Assembly: GCA_963751665.1 (NCBI GenBank)
Contig: CAVVVF010000004.1
Coordinates: 594,815 to 658,814 of the forward strand
Direction of reading: 5' to 3'
From: AC-69 sp963751665
GTDB taxonomy: Bacteria > Actinomycetota > UBA4738 > HRBIN12
DNA length: 64,000 nucleotides
The number at the start of each line of letters is the position of its first letter. The stretch's first letter is position 1. Shown here one piece after another: positions 52,900 through 62,794 of this stretch. Position numbers and translations under genes: made by a program. The notes beneath the pieces are model-generated. The model was not told the origin of the DNA. It ran no database searches and saw only the letters and a list, made by a program, of their open reading frames with translations.

Positions 52900-55800
52900 T
52901 TGCCGATCTGTCCCAACTGCGGGACCCAGAACCCACAGGGGAATCGCTATTGCCGGCGGTGCGGGACGTCGCTGGCCTTCACGTGTCCCGCCTGCGGCTC
53001 CTCGTTCGAGGACGGGGACCTGTTCTGCGGGAGCTGCGGGAAACCCTTGGACGCGACCGCGCTGGAGCACTCAGCGGGCACAGCGGTGACCGCCGGCGCC
53101 TTGGCCCAGCACGTGGGCGCTGGGGTAGCGGAGCGGCGGTTGGTCTCCGTCCTGTTCGCCGACCTCGTCGGTTTCACGCCCCTCGCCGAGATCCGCGATC
53201 CCGAGGAGGTCCGGGAGCTCCTCACTCAATACTTCGACATCGCGCGTCGCCTGGTCGCTCTCTACGGCGGGACCGTCGAGAAGTTCATCGGCGATGCCGT
53301 CATGGCCGTCTGGGGCGCCCCGACCGCTCAGGAGGATGACGCTGAGCGGGCTGTTCGGGCGGCGCTCGACCTCGTGGCGGCGGTTTCGGAGCTCGGGGCC
53401 GAGACCGGCGCGCCGGACCTGAAGGCGCGGGCGGGAGTGGTCACCGGCGAGGCCGCCGTCACCATCGGCGCGACGCATGAGGGCATGGTGGCCGGCGACC
53501 TCGTGAACACGGCCTCCCGGGTGCAGGGCTGCGCCGCGCCCGGCCACGTCTACGTTGGAGAGAGCACGCGGCGAGTGACTGAAGCCGCCATCGTCTACGA
53601 GGACGCCGGCGCCCACGAGCTGAAGGGAAAGCTCGAGCCGCTCCAGTTGCATCGAGCCGTCCGAGTGGTTGCCACCCGGGGCGGGGCGCTCCGATCGAGC
53701 GGCCTGGAGGCGCCCTTCGTCGGCCGGGACCGCGAGCTACGCCTGACCAAGGAGCTGTACCACGCTTCCGCGGATGAGCGGAAGGCCCACCTGCTATCGG
53801 TCGTCGGGATCGCCGGAATCGGCAAGTCCCGCTTGTCCTGGGAGTTCTTCAAGTACCTGGACGGGCTGGTGGACACGGCCTGGTGGCACCGTGGACGGTG
53901 CCTTGCCTACGGGGAGGGCGTGACGTACTGGGCCCTCGCCGAGATGGTCCGGATGCGGGCCCGGATCGCCGAGGAGGAGGACCCGAGGTCGGCGATGGCC
54001 AAGCTGCGGGCCACGGTCGAGGACGTTGCTCCCGACGCCGAGGACCGCCGGTGGATCGAGCCGCGTCTGGCCCAGCTGTTGGGCCTGGAGGACCGAACCA
54101 CCGCGAGCCGGGAGGACCTGTTCTCCGGGTGGCGGCTGTTCTTCGAACGCCTGGCTGAGCGGGGGCCCGTCGTCATGGTGTTCGAGGACCTCCAGTGGGC
54201 CGACGAGGCGTTGATGGCGTTCATCGAGTACCTGCTGGAGTGGTCGCGCAAATATCCGTTGTTCGTCATCACCTTGTCCCGGCCCGAGCTCGCCGACCGA
54301 CGATCGACGTGGGGCGCCGGCAGTCGGAACTTCACTTCGCTCGCGCTCGAGCCGCTCTCCGCCGATGGCATGGACGAGCTGCTGCGTGGGCTGGTTCCTG
54401 GCTTGCCGGCGGACCTCCGTGAGCGGATCCGCGACCGCGCCGAGGGCGTACCCCTGTATGCCGTGGAGACGGTCAGGATGCTGATCGACAGGGGACTCCT
54501 GAAGCAGGAAGGCGCGACGTACGCGCTCACCGGCCCGGTCGCCGAACTGGAGGTCCCCGAGACGCTGCACGCGCTGATCGCGGCTCGCCTGGACGGGCTC
54601 ACGCCGGAGGAACGGACGCTGCTGCAGCATGCCTCGGTGCTGGGGAAGACCTTCACGGTCCCGGCTCTGGCCGCGCTGACCGCGAAGAGCGAGGAAGAGG
54701 TCGAGCCCTTGCTGCACTCCCTCGTCCGGAAGGAGGTCCTGGGACTCCAGAACGATCCTCGGTCTCCCGAGCGCGGGCAGTACGGCTTCCTCCAGGCGCT
54801 GGTCCGTAAGGTCGCCTACGACACCCTGTCGAAACGCGACCGGAAGGCCCGCCACCTCGCAACCGCGCAGTACCTCGAGGCCAACTGGGCCGGAGACGAA
54901 GATGAAATCGTGCAGATCGTCGCATCGCACTACCTCGATGCGTACTCTGCCGCTCCCGACGCCCCCGACGCCCCCGACATCAAGGCGAAGGCTCGCGACG
55001 CCCTGGCAGCCGCTGGGCGCCGGGCTCAGTCGCTCGCCGCCCACCTCGAGGCTCAGCGCTATTTCGAGCGGGGGGCGGAGCTCGCCGACGAACCGATCGC
55101 CCGCGCTGAGCTCCTCGAAAGCGCCGGGGAGATGGCCTGGGCCGGAGGTAGGGGAGAAGAAGCGACGCGGGACTACGAAGAAGCGATCCGCCTGTTCGAG
55201 GCGGATGGGCGGACCCACCCTGCCGCCCGGGTGGCCGCGCGGCTGGCCGAGGTCCTGTGGGACCAAGGACACATCGAGCAGGGCATCGACCGCATGGAGG
55301 AGGCGTTTCAGGTCCTGGTCGGGGACGAGCCGGACGCGGATCTGGCGACCCTGGCGGCGCAGCTGGGCCGCCTCCATTACTTCAAGGGCGATGTCGACCG
55401 GGTTGCACCCAGGTTGGAACTGGCCCTCGAGATCGCCGAACGCCTCCGGCTTCCGGAGGTCCTTTCCCAGGCTCTAAATACGAAGGCGATCCTTTTGGAA
55501 AGCCGGGGCCGTCGCGAGGAGGGGCTGGCCCTGATGAAACATTCCCTCGAGATCGCCCTCGAGGCCGATGTGCCGTCTGCAGCATTCCGCGCCTACTTCA
55601 ACCTGTTGCATGCGACTCGTTCACGCGACAGCTACGAGGCGGCCCGGGAGTACGCCGAGCGGGGGCTGACCCTCGCCCGCAAGCTGGGCAACCGCTATTG
55701 GGAGTCGAACCTGTCGTCGAGCGCCGCGGTGGACCTCTACCTCACCGGCGACTGGGATCAGGCCCTGGCCGACCTCGAGAGCGTCTACCGATCAACCGAG

Positions 55801-56475
55801 GCGATCGGGCTCATCGCCTTCAGCCGAACGCTCGTCGCTTACACCCGCATGCAGGTGAACCGGGGCGCCATCGACGTGGCGGAGGGACACCTCGCGAGGA
55901 TGAAGGGCTCGGAGACGACGGGAGGCATCCTGGAGCGTGCCGACTATGCGGTCGCGCGCGCCATCCTCCTTCGAGCCAAAGGTGACCCAGCGGCGGCGCT
56001 CCGATCCGCGACCGAGCCCATCGAGATCGCGGTAACCGTGGGCTTGTTTCAGGAGAACCTGAGAGAAGGGTTCGTCGAGGCGGTGGAGGCGGCGGTCGAG
56101 GCCGGGGAACTGAGCGCGGCAGAGGGTCTCATCGCTGATCTGGAACGCGTACCGGCTGCTTCGCTACCGTCCTTCCTGCGTGCGAACGGGTCCAGGTTGC
56201 GTGCCCTCCTGGACGTCGCTCGAGGAGAGCAAAGCCAGGTGGAGCCAGCGTTCAAGGCGGCAGCCGGCACGTTCCGAGAAGCAGGGATCGCCTTCTGGCT
56301 GGCAGTCACGCTACTGCAGCACGGCGAGTGGTTGGTGGGACAGGGGCGGGCGGAGGAGGCGGCGCGGATCCTGGAGGAGGCGGGTGGGATCTTCGAGCGC
56401 CTGAAGGCGAAGCCCTGGCTCGAGCGGCTCAGCCGGGTCATCGGTCTAGAGGTCTCGAGTCGAACCGGGTCCTGA
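52900..56475 (+). CDS. Zinc-ribbon / class III cyclase / AAA ATPase / TPR regulator
   Basis: 1,191 residues from a TTG start at 52,900, chosen because GGAGG lies four bases upstream and LPICPNCG begins the first domain. Order: two zinc ribbons (CPNCG...CRRCG, CPACG...CGSCG); a cyclase domain with metal aspartates Asp88 (LFADLVG) and Asp132 (FIGDAVMAVWG) and NTASRVQ; a STAND-type ATPase with GIAGIGKSR (about 303); then many TPR-like repeats. It probably makes cyclic AMP or uses the fold as a sensor. The stand-alone cNMP-binding protein at 11.1 kb could be a receptor. Confidence 0.9.
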   Translation: MPICPNCGTQNPQGNRYCRRCGTSLAFTCPACGSSFEDGDLFCGSCGKPLDATALEHSAGTAVTAGALAQHVGAGVAERRLVSVLFADLVGFTPLAEIRDPEEVRELLTQYFDIARRLVALYGGTVEKFIGDAVMAVWGAPTAQEDDAERAVRAALDLVAAVSELGAETGAPDLKARAGVVTGEAAVTIGATHEGMVAGDLVNTASRVQGCAAPGHVYVGESTRRVTEAAIVYEDAGAHELKGKLEPLQLHRAVRVVATRGGALRSSGLEAPFVGRDRELRLTKELYHASADERKAHLLSVVGIAGIGKSRLSWEFFKYLDGLVDTAWWHRGRCLAYGEGVTYWALAEMVRMRARIAEEEDPRSAMAKLRATVEDVAPDAEDRRWIEPRLAQLLGLEDRTTASREDLFSGWRLFFERLAERGPVVMVFEDLQWADEALMAFIEYLLEWSRKYPLFVITLSRPELADRRSTWGAGSRNFTSLALEPLSADGMDELLRGLVPGLPADLRERIRDRAEGVPLYAVETVRMLIDRGLLKQEGATYALTGPVAELEVPETLHALIAARLDGLTPEERTLLQHASVLGKTFTVPALAALTAKSEEEVEPLLHSLVRKEVLGLQNDPRSPERGQYGFLQALVRKVAYDTLSKRDRKARHLATAQYLEANWAGDEDEIVQIVASHYLDAYSAAPDAPDAPDIKAKARDALAAAGRRAQSLAAHLEAQRYFERGAELADEPIARAELLESAGEMAWAGGRGEEATRDYEEAIRLFEADGRTHPAARVAARLAEVLWDQGHIEQGIDRMEEAFQVLVGDEPDADLATLAAQLGRLHYFKGDVDRVAPRLELALEIAERLRLPEVLSQALNTKAILLESRGRREEGLALMKHSLEIALEADVPSAAFRAYFNLLHATRSRDSYEAAREYAERGLTLARKLGNRYWESNLSSSAAVDLYLTGDWDQALADLESVYRSTEAIGLIAFSRTLVAYTRMQVNRGAIDVAEGHLARMKGSETTGGILERADYAVARAILLRAKGDPAAALRSATEPIEIAVTVGLFQENLREGFVEAVEAAVEAGELSAAEGLIADLERVPAASLPSFLRANGSRLRALLDVARGEQSQVEPAFKAAAGTFREAGIAFWLAVTLLQHGEWLVGQGRAEEAARILEEAGGIFERLKAKPWLERLSRVIGLEVSSRTGS

Positions 56476-56527
56476 GCCCGACTTGAATCTCTCTGGGATC
56501 AACCCAGGGCTTGGGGCGACGTGCGCT

Positions 56528-57922
56528 TCAGTACCGCCACCTGTGGGCGGCCGCGATCTTCTCCGGCTCCAGGCCGGCGAAGGCCTCGGCTTCCGCTCGG
56601 CGGACCGCCGCGAACGGCCCGAACAGCATCGGGCCCATGGCGTCCCGCAGGACGTCGGACTTCTCCAGGTGCGACAGGGCCTCCTCGACGGACTTAGGCA
56701 GCCGCTGGATGCCCCGGCTGGAGAGCTCCTCATCCGATAGCCCGCCCGGATCCACTGTCACCTCGTCGGGCAGCCGCAGGTCTCTCTCCACGCCGGCCAG
56801 GCCGGCCGCGATGAGCGCCCCCGCCACGAGATAAGGGTTGGCGCTCTGGTCGAAGCACTTCACCTCGGTGTTGGCCGCGGTCTGGCGGGTCCCGACCATC
56901 CCCGTGACGAATCGGATGGCGGCCTCCCGGTTCTCACGCCCCCAGCACGCGAACGCCCCGGCCCAGTGCGACGGGATCAGCCGGAGGTAGCTCGGCACGC
57001 TCGGGGAGCCCACGGCCACCAGGGCTGGAAGCTCGGCGAGCACGCCGGCCACGAAGGCCTCGCCGGTCTCGGTCATCCCATACGGACCCTGGCCTTCGGC
57101 GAACAGGTTCTTGCCGTCGCGCCACAGGCTGAAGTGCACGTGGCCGCCGTTTCCCACGTGGCCCGCGATCACGATGGGGGAGAACGACGCGCGCATCCCG
57201 TGCCTCGCCGCCATGGCCCGGATCGTCTGTCGGACTAGGACGGTCGTGTCGGCAGCTCCAACCGGATCCTCCGGCGCCACGGAGATCTCCAACTGCCCAA
57301 TGGCGTATTCGGGATGAAACTGGTCGACCCCGACGCCCTCCTCCTCGAGCGCGGCGATGAGGTCCCGGGCGTAATCCGAGATCGTCGCCAGGACCGGGAG
57401 CCCGTACGCAGGACCGGTGTGGATGGGGTTTTCCACCTCCGAGCCCGCCGCGGCCTGGAACCATTCCAGCTCGAACGCCATCCGCACTTCGATCCCGGCG
57501 TCGGCCGCCCGGCGCGCCATGCGCTTGGCGAAGGTGCGCTGGCAGCCCGGATAGACCTCGCCCTCCTGGGTGTGCTTGTCGACCGGAGCCCAGGCCCACC
57601 CCGGCTGCGCGGCGAGCACTTTCAGCGCCGAGGGGTCGGGCATGAGCCGGAGGTCCCCGACCGGCCCGCTGACCTCGTCGCTCGACGTGATGGAGTCGTT
57701 GACCATGAAGACCTCGAAGACCGGGGACATGCCGATCCCGTACTTCACCGCCCGCTCGAGGACCGACACCGGGACGGTCTTCACCCTCGTGACGCCGGCG
57801 TTGTCGACCTGGCTGAGCGCGACGACCCGGATGCCCTGGGCCGACAGTGACTCCGCCAGCGTCCTGGCCTGATCGGCGCGGCGGACCATCTCGTCCGGAG
57901 ATCCCTCTTCGCCTTGCACCAC
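56528..57922 (-). CDS. Glutamine-synthetase-like ligase, second paralogue
   Basis: 464 residues, intact, not closely similar to the GS-like gene at 46.5 kb. Motifs are MAFELEWFQAAAG, GNGGHVHFSLW, IPSHWAGAFACWGRENREAA and EVKCFDQSANPYLVAGALI. The tyrosine-adenylylation loop of GlnA is not evident. GTG start after GGGAGG. A divergent amidohydrolase gene 155 bp away recalls the amidohydrolase-plus-GS pairing of FluG. Substrate unknown. Confidence 0.85.
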   Translation of the reverse strand: MVQGEEGSPDEMVRRADQARTLAESLSAQGIRVVALSQVDNAGVTRVKTVPVSVLERAVKYGIGMSPVFEVFMVNDSITSSDEVSGPVGDLRLMPDPSALKVLAAQPGWAWAPVDKHTQEGEVYPGCQRTFAKRMARRAADAGIEVRMAFELEWFQAAAGSEVENPIHTGPAYGLPVLATISDYARDLIAALEEEGVGVDQFHPEYAIGQLEISVAPEDPVGAADTTVLVRQTIRAMAARHGMRASFSPIVIAGHVGNGGHVHFSLWRDGKNLFAEGQGPYGMTETGEAFVAGVLAELPALVAVGSPSVPSYLRLIPSHWAGAFACWGRENREAAIRFVTGMVGTRQTAANTEVKCFDQSANPYLVAGALIAAGLAGVERDLRLPDEVTVDPGGLSDEELSSRGIQRLPKSVEEALSHLEKSDVLRDAMGPMLFGPFAAVRRAEAEAFAGLEPEKIAAAHRWRY

Positions 57923-58076
57923 CGCACCTCCCGGTGCCTACCCTCGACTTACTCCCGCGGGGCCGAATCATCGCATCCGCGGGCGGCGGGACGCGACCGC
58001 AACGAGCACGTGCTCAGGAGGCGGGGCTATGCTCGGCCCGCGTTCGGTGGGGGACTGTGGGAGAGAGGATCCGGCG

Positions 58077-58411
58077 GTGTCGGCGGTCGACGTGGAGGGA
58101 CTCCGGCTCATCGACCACCATTGCCATGGCGTGGTGAAGGCGGACCTCGACCTGGCCGGGTTCGAGAACCTCATCACCGAGAGCTCCGACCCGCCCCCCG
58201 CGGGGACCAGCCGATTCGACTCTCCTCTCGGCCTGGCCGTCCGGCGGTGGTGCGCCCGGTACTGGGCCTCGAGCCGTTCGCCTCGCCCCTGGACTACATG
58301 GCCCGCCGGGCGGAGCTGGGAGCGGAGGAGGTGGCCCGCTCGTTCCTGAAGGAAGCCGGCATGGGCGCGCTCCTCCTCGACACCGGATACCGCTCCGACG
58401 AGCTCCAATGT
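58077..58411 (+). CDS. Amidohydrolase-family protein, truncated by the join, one frameshift
   Basis: About 110 residues of the N-terminus: LRLIDHHCHGVVKADLDLAG with the metal-binding HxH type pair, DSPLGLAVRRWC, then after a slip near 58,252 LGLEPFASPLDYMARRAELG and LLLDTGYRSDEL. It resembles the amidohydrolase half of FluG-like systems. The sense ends abruptly at about 58,410 where the base composition changes, so the rest belongs to DNA not in this window. Confidence 0.75.
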
Positions 58412-58418
58412 TGACTCG
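58405..58418. other. Junction of two unrelated genomes (probable assembly chimera)
   Basis: Left of here the sequence is extremely GC-rich with G or C at nearly every third codon position. Right of here it is of moderate GC, with codons such as AAA, ATA, TTT and AAT common. Both the gene to the left and the one to the right lack their other halves. No transposase, integrase, tRNA or repeat sits at the point. Confidence 0.85.
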
Positions 58419-60042
58419 ATTATCTCCTTTTTACGGCGCCCGGGGATACACCCGGTCAAGGTATACGTGATCGAGAAAACCGATGCCAGCCTTGAGATAT
58501 ACGTGGACGAGGGGGCGCTCGGAAAGATAATCTTTCTCAATATGGATGATTTCACAACGATATACCTGAAGATCACTTTCAGGTTCAAAAATAAGATTTT
58601 CAACATCAAAACGATCACTGAGAACATCAGGAAGCTCAAGAAGGGCAAGCGGTGGAAGGAGATCACCTACGAGCTGAAGCCCGTCAAGGAGTACAACAAC
58701 TCATTCTTTCAACTGGATCGCGAGCTCAACCTTCCCCTCATCGGTAAAAAGCATCTGCCCATCTTCGATAAGTATCCCCGAATACAACCTGATGGTTGTA
58801 TTTTCAAAAAGCATAATTCCTGACAGCATCGACGACAGTGCTCCCGACAGCGAGAAAAAGGCCGATATCGACAGGGCCATCGAAGAGAAGAAAAAGACCG
58901 GCGGCAAGAAGCGCATCCTGAACAAGTTCGATTACGGACTGAAACTACATTTTTACAAGGGCTTCATCCCGTACCTTAAATACTACCAGCTCGGACTTCT
59001 GTCAAATAGCGATTTTTTGATGCTGGAAACATCTCTCGGCGTAATGTACGGTATCGACAGCAAGTTCAACAAGCCTCCGCGCATCACCTATTACAATTTG
59101 AATACGAACTACTTTTTCCCGCCGACCTTTAAGGACGTCTTCACGCCGCATTTGAAGTTTGACCTTTTCTATTCCAAGTCGGCACGGCCGGACCTCGGCC
59201 TCCAGGAATACAATTTCCTGATCCTCAACGGCATGCTGGCGCCGGGGATAACACTGCTCAGGAAGTTCAATGTTTACACAGGTTTCGGCGTTGAAACCGC
59301 CTTCCTCTTCAAGAACAAGGCGTTCGACCTGAGCCTGCTCCAGAAAATGATCCAGTTCCAGTCTCTCACCATAAACCCGGCTCCCCTGTTCAATGGAGAG
59401 ATCAGGCAGGACGATATCCGGAACTTCCGGGATCTCATGGAGACCAAGTTCGGAAAAGGCGACGACTGGCGGACCGATGTATATAATTATCTGGAGGCGG
59501 GGATCATATACGATTTCAGTAAAAAAGGAAAATCGGTCTACGAGCTCCGGAAAAATAGGCTCAAGAAAGAAATTGCGTTTGTGTATAACTTCTTTTTTCT
59601 TAAGAAAACGTTCAACCAGTTGCGGCTCATCGGGTACTTTGACCATGAATTCAAGGACCGGAGCATCTATTCCGGCGCCATCACCTACCAGCTTACCTTT
59701 TTCAACCCGCCCTTTTACCAGGAGGGCTCCGTCAGCGGACCGGCCTTCAAGGGATTCTATGGAATGTCCTATTTTTCAAAGAACGTCCTCGCCGTGTCCA
59801 ACGAATACCGGATATCGGTATATCGTGACTTTTTATACATCGGCGCTTATTTTGACATGACCCTGTTTGACGGTTCAAAAAGGGATCTCACCGGACCGCA
59901 ATTCGGGTTCGTGGGCGGTCCGACGATTCGGGTGCTGCTACTAGACCATTTCGAGCTGTATTTTCAGTACGGATGGGACTACCTGTTATCCACGAAGAAA
60001 AACCACGGATACTTTTATTTCAACATTTACAACAAGTGGTGA
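58413..60042 (+). CDS. Outer-membrane beta-barrel protein with POTRA-like region, 5' truncated, one frameshift
   Basis: About 540 residues remain. The frame is open from the join: SIISFLRRPGIHPVKVYVIE, then KIIFLNMDDFTTIYLKITFR and KGKRWKEITYELKPVKEYN resemble POTRA-type repeats. A slip at the CCCC run near 58,779-58,782 is bridged, and the remainder is a series of alternating aromatic strands ending YGWDYLLSTKKNHGYFYFNI with a terminal tryptophan (YNKW), as in outer-membrane barrels. Omp85-like is a guess. Nothing of the start remains. Confidence 0.65.
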
Positions 60043-60048
60043 GGGCTG

Positions 60049-60870
60049 CTACCGGGACTCTATGATGCGGTCCAATTTGAAATATCTCGTTTCCCCGCGA
60101 AGATAGCAATAGGCAAGGACATAGACGTCTTCGCCAACGGTAATGAATTCGCGCGGCTGGATTTTTCGCGTGGTGACCTTCCCGGCATTGTCCATGTACG
60201 TGATGTCCACGGCCGTGCCCAGCTCTATCCCCCGGATATTTTTACCCTTCACGCCGATCCGCTTCATCCGCTTGCCGCCGGTCATCCGGATAAAATCGCC
60301 ATGGTACTTCCTGAGGTCGGAGAGGCTCCAGCGGTCGTCCGGGTCTTCACGGCGGATGATGTCGCTGAATATGGTCATGCAGCCGCGTGCATCCGGGCTC
60401 GCCCGGTGATGCATGATCTCGTAGCGTAAATGGTTACATATCGTGTCCAGTCGGTAATTGGGCAGGCCGGGATATGCACGGCGCGAGAGTCTTACCGTAT
60501 CCACCGCGATCATCTCGGGCACCGGCATGTCGTTCTTCCTGAAGGCCTCCCGGAGAAATGATATATCGAATTCCGGGCAGTGGATGACAAGGAGCGATCC
60601 CCGGATGAATTCGGCGATGTCGCCAAGGATGTCTCCGATCGGCAGGGAGCCCTGCACCATCTCGTCCGTGATGCCATGGATATCAATCGTTTCCCGGGGG
60701 ATCTTCATCCCCGGGTTCACCAGCGATTCATATGCCTCACGCGTCCGGTCACGGGTGAACCGGATGATGCCGACTTCGACGATCTCGTGAAATACCGGGT
60801 TGGTCCCGGTCGTTTCAAGATCAAGCGCGCAGAACGTCATTTCTGATAATTTTTTTGACGAGTAATCCAT
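60049..60870 (-). CDS. DEDDh 3'-5' exonuclease with C-terminal WYL-like domain
   Basis: 273 residues. Exonuclease motifs: ALDLETTG (Exo I, Asp and Glu), HCPEFDISFLREAF (Exo II Asp) and HHRASPDARG (Exo III His and Asp), as in DnaQ and related proofreading or repair nucleases. After a linker the C-terminus reads VDITYMDNAGKVTTRKIQPR and YVLAYCYLRGETRYFKLDRI, the pattern of a WYL ligand-sensing domain. ATG at 60,870 preferred; a TTG at 60,879 would overlap the murB stop. Confidence 0.85.
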   Translation of the reverse strand: MDYSSKKLSEMTFCALDLETTGTNPVFHEIVEVGIIRFTRDRTREAYESLVNPGMKIPRETIDIHGITDEMVQGSLPIGDILGDIAEFIRGSLLVIHCPEFDISFLREAFRKNDMPVPEMIAVDTVRLSRRAYPGLPNYRLDTICNHLRYEIMHHRASPDARGCMTIFSDIIRREDPDDRWSLSDLRKYHGDFIRMTGGKRMKRIGVKGKNIRGIELGTAVDITYMDNAGKVTTRKIQPREFITVGEDVYVLAYCYLRGETRYFKLDRIIESR

Positions 60871-60875
60871 TCGAA

Positions 60876-61806
60876 TCAAAACGACCCGATCATTTTTACT
60901 TCCGGCTCCATTTCCAGGCCGAATTTTTTCCTTATGGTCTCGCGCACATGGTCGATGAGCGCACGAACGTCGCCGGACGTTGCATTGTCGATGTTAATAA
61001 TGAAATTAGTGTGGAGCGTGGATACGGCGGCGCCGCCGATCCTTGCGCCCTTGAGCCCCGCCTCGTCGATAAGCTTCCAGGAGGAATGGCCATCGGGATT
61101 CTTGAACACCGATCCCGCCGAAGGATAGTCGAGCGGATGCTTTCCTTTCCGGTCCGCGAGAATCCCGGCGACGCGACCGCGGACCAGTCCGGGGTCATCG
61201 GTCCGCTCCAGCCTGAAGCGGGCACCGGTGACTATCGCCCCGCGGTCGATATCCATATGCCGGTACGAGGACATCGACCTGTCGATCTTCATCGTGCGGG
61301 CGTTGCCCTCCGCATCGACAATGTCGACATCGGCGAGGATATCGGCAAAGGATCCCATGTAGGTGCCCGCGTTCATCATGATCCCGCCGCCGACACAGCC
61401 GGGGATCCCCGCCATGAACTCGACTCCGCCGAAGCCGGAAGAGATGGCAAATTCCATGAAAAAGTCCTTGCGGGCAGTGGCATCAGCGTACACGCTTCCA
61501 TCGTCGAGAACGGACATCGCGGCCGGGTGCGCGTCGTCCTCGCACAGCCGCATGACGACGCCGGGGATCCGCGGTCTCCCACCAGCAGATTCGATCCACC
61601 GCCGATGATCGTGAGGGGCAGCCGCGCGTCCCGCACGGGGGACACGATACAGGCAACACACCGGTTGTCGGTCGGTATAACGAGCACCTCGGCCGGCCCC
61701 CGGTCCGGAAGGTGGTGTAATCTTTCATCGGCTGATTTTCAATAACGCGCCCCCACCCGGTAAGGGCGTCGATTATCTTACGGGATACTGCAGCGGTCTG
61801 TTCCAT
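60876..61806 (-). CDS. murB: UDP-N-acetylenolpyruvoylglucosamine reductase, two frameshifts
   Basis: FAD enzyme finishing UDP-MurNAc synthesis. About 309 residues. NQPMKDYTTFRTGG, TIIGGGSNLLVGDRG, FMAGIPGCVGGGIMMNAGTY, YPSAGSVFKNP and HTNFIINIDNATSGDV are all family marks; the proton-donor Ser is in YPSAGSVF. Slips at the GGGGG run about 61,692-61,697 and near 61,573 separate the first parts. ATG at 61,806. The YPSAGS and missing split Tyr-loop suggest a type II MurB. Confidence 0.92.
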
Positions 61807-62114
61807 GATAAGGCTTTTCCTTTCTCGCGCTTCGATGACGAACCTGCCCGGCCGCCCGATTTCAAGGTTGCCCGGGGCGCCCGAAATCTGTTTAAAATGA
61901 ATTGACAGCCGGATTGATCTGTTTCATTCTTTTGAAAACTATATGCAATGTCAATTATATTATGATTGATGACGCTGACCGGCACGCAGCGTTTGTTTGA
62001 TGCACGCCCGGCGCAGATTTTTCTGCATTTAGGAGCTGCTATCGCCCCTTTAAGGGTGAAAATCATGGCGTTTGGTGCCGATATTAAATATAAGAAACAA
62101 TACTCTCAACAATA
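61807..62114. promoter_or_regulatory. Divergent intergenic region with a sigma-70-like promoter
   Basis: 308 bp without a gene, strongly AT-rich in the middle. TTGAAA (61,932-61,937), 18 bp, TATATT (61,956-61,961) is a plausible plus-strand promoter for the coiled-coil gene, leaving a leader of about 145 bases. No Shine-Dalgarno is obvious before 62,115. No regulator site is recognised. Confidence 0.4.
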
Positions 62115-62676
62115 ATGAAAAAGTCATCCAAGAAAGCCATAATTCCGGACATCACCGAATATACCGATGCGGAGGGGAAAAAGTGGATCCAGACCTCCAC
62201 TGAGGACCTCTTTTCAATCAAGGAGCTGAACGAGATACTCGAGTCCATCGACAAGGGCAGCGAGTCCGATGAAATAATCCTCGCCCGCATCGATTTTCAG
62301 AAGGTAAACAAGGAATACTACGAAACCGCCATGCAGCTGCAGAAAAAGGTCCACCAGCAGGGGGAGCTCCTGAAAAAAGTCATCACCGACGCCCGGATCA
62401 AAATCGAACGGAAGAACAAAAAGCTCAGGGAGCTGATCGAATACATCAAAAAGCTCCACCTGCTCCTCGCCCACCTGTCGACCGAGCGAAGAAGAGCTCA
62501 AGAAACTGAAGGTCTCCCCCGAAATGCTCATGCAGACCCTGGGGACCGGCCTTAGAACGGAAAAGGCCGAGCGCGAACTGGAATTCGAAGATGTGGAAGA
62601 AATCGAATTACCCCTCAATGCCAAAATCAAAAAAGCGCAAATAGCACCCCGTAGTTCACCCGTAAAAAATGTTTGA
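62115..62676 (+). CDS. Coiled-coil protein of unknown function, one frameshift
   Basis: About 187 residues. The start MKKSSKKAIIPDITEYTDAE leads into a long charged helix (about 55-130: NKEYYETAMQLQKKVHQQGE, KIERKNKKLRELIEYIKKLH) typical of a coiled coil. A slip near 62,483-62,486 is bridged; the tail reads EELKKLKVSPEMLMQTLGTG and ends SSPVKNV at 62,676. Codon use clearly differs from the left part of the window. No family recognised. Confidence 0.6.
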
Positions 62677-62794
62677 CAACAACCGCGACTGCAAATGGCG
62701 ACATACCTGTAACGGTGTACCGCATCGGAGCGCGGCGATGCGATAATCCCGCGCACGGCCACGGACACCGGCCATTTATTCCAAGGATACCGGC

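Noticed and set aside
58405..58418. Junction read as horizontal transfer
   Set aside because: No integrase, IS, tRNA or repeat at the border, genes cut on both sides, and the right part contains core genes (murB, cysS) typical of a chromosome, not an island.
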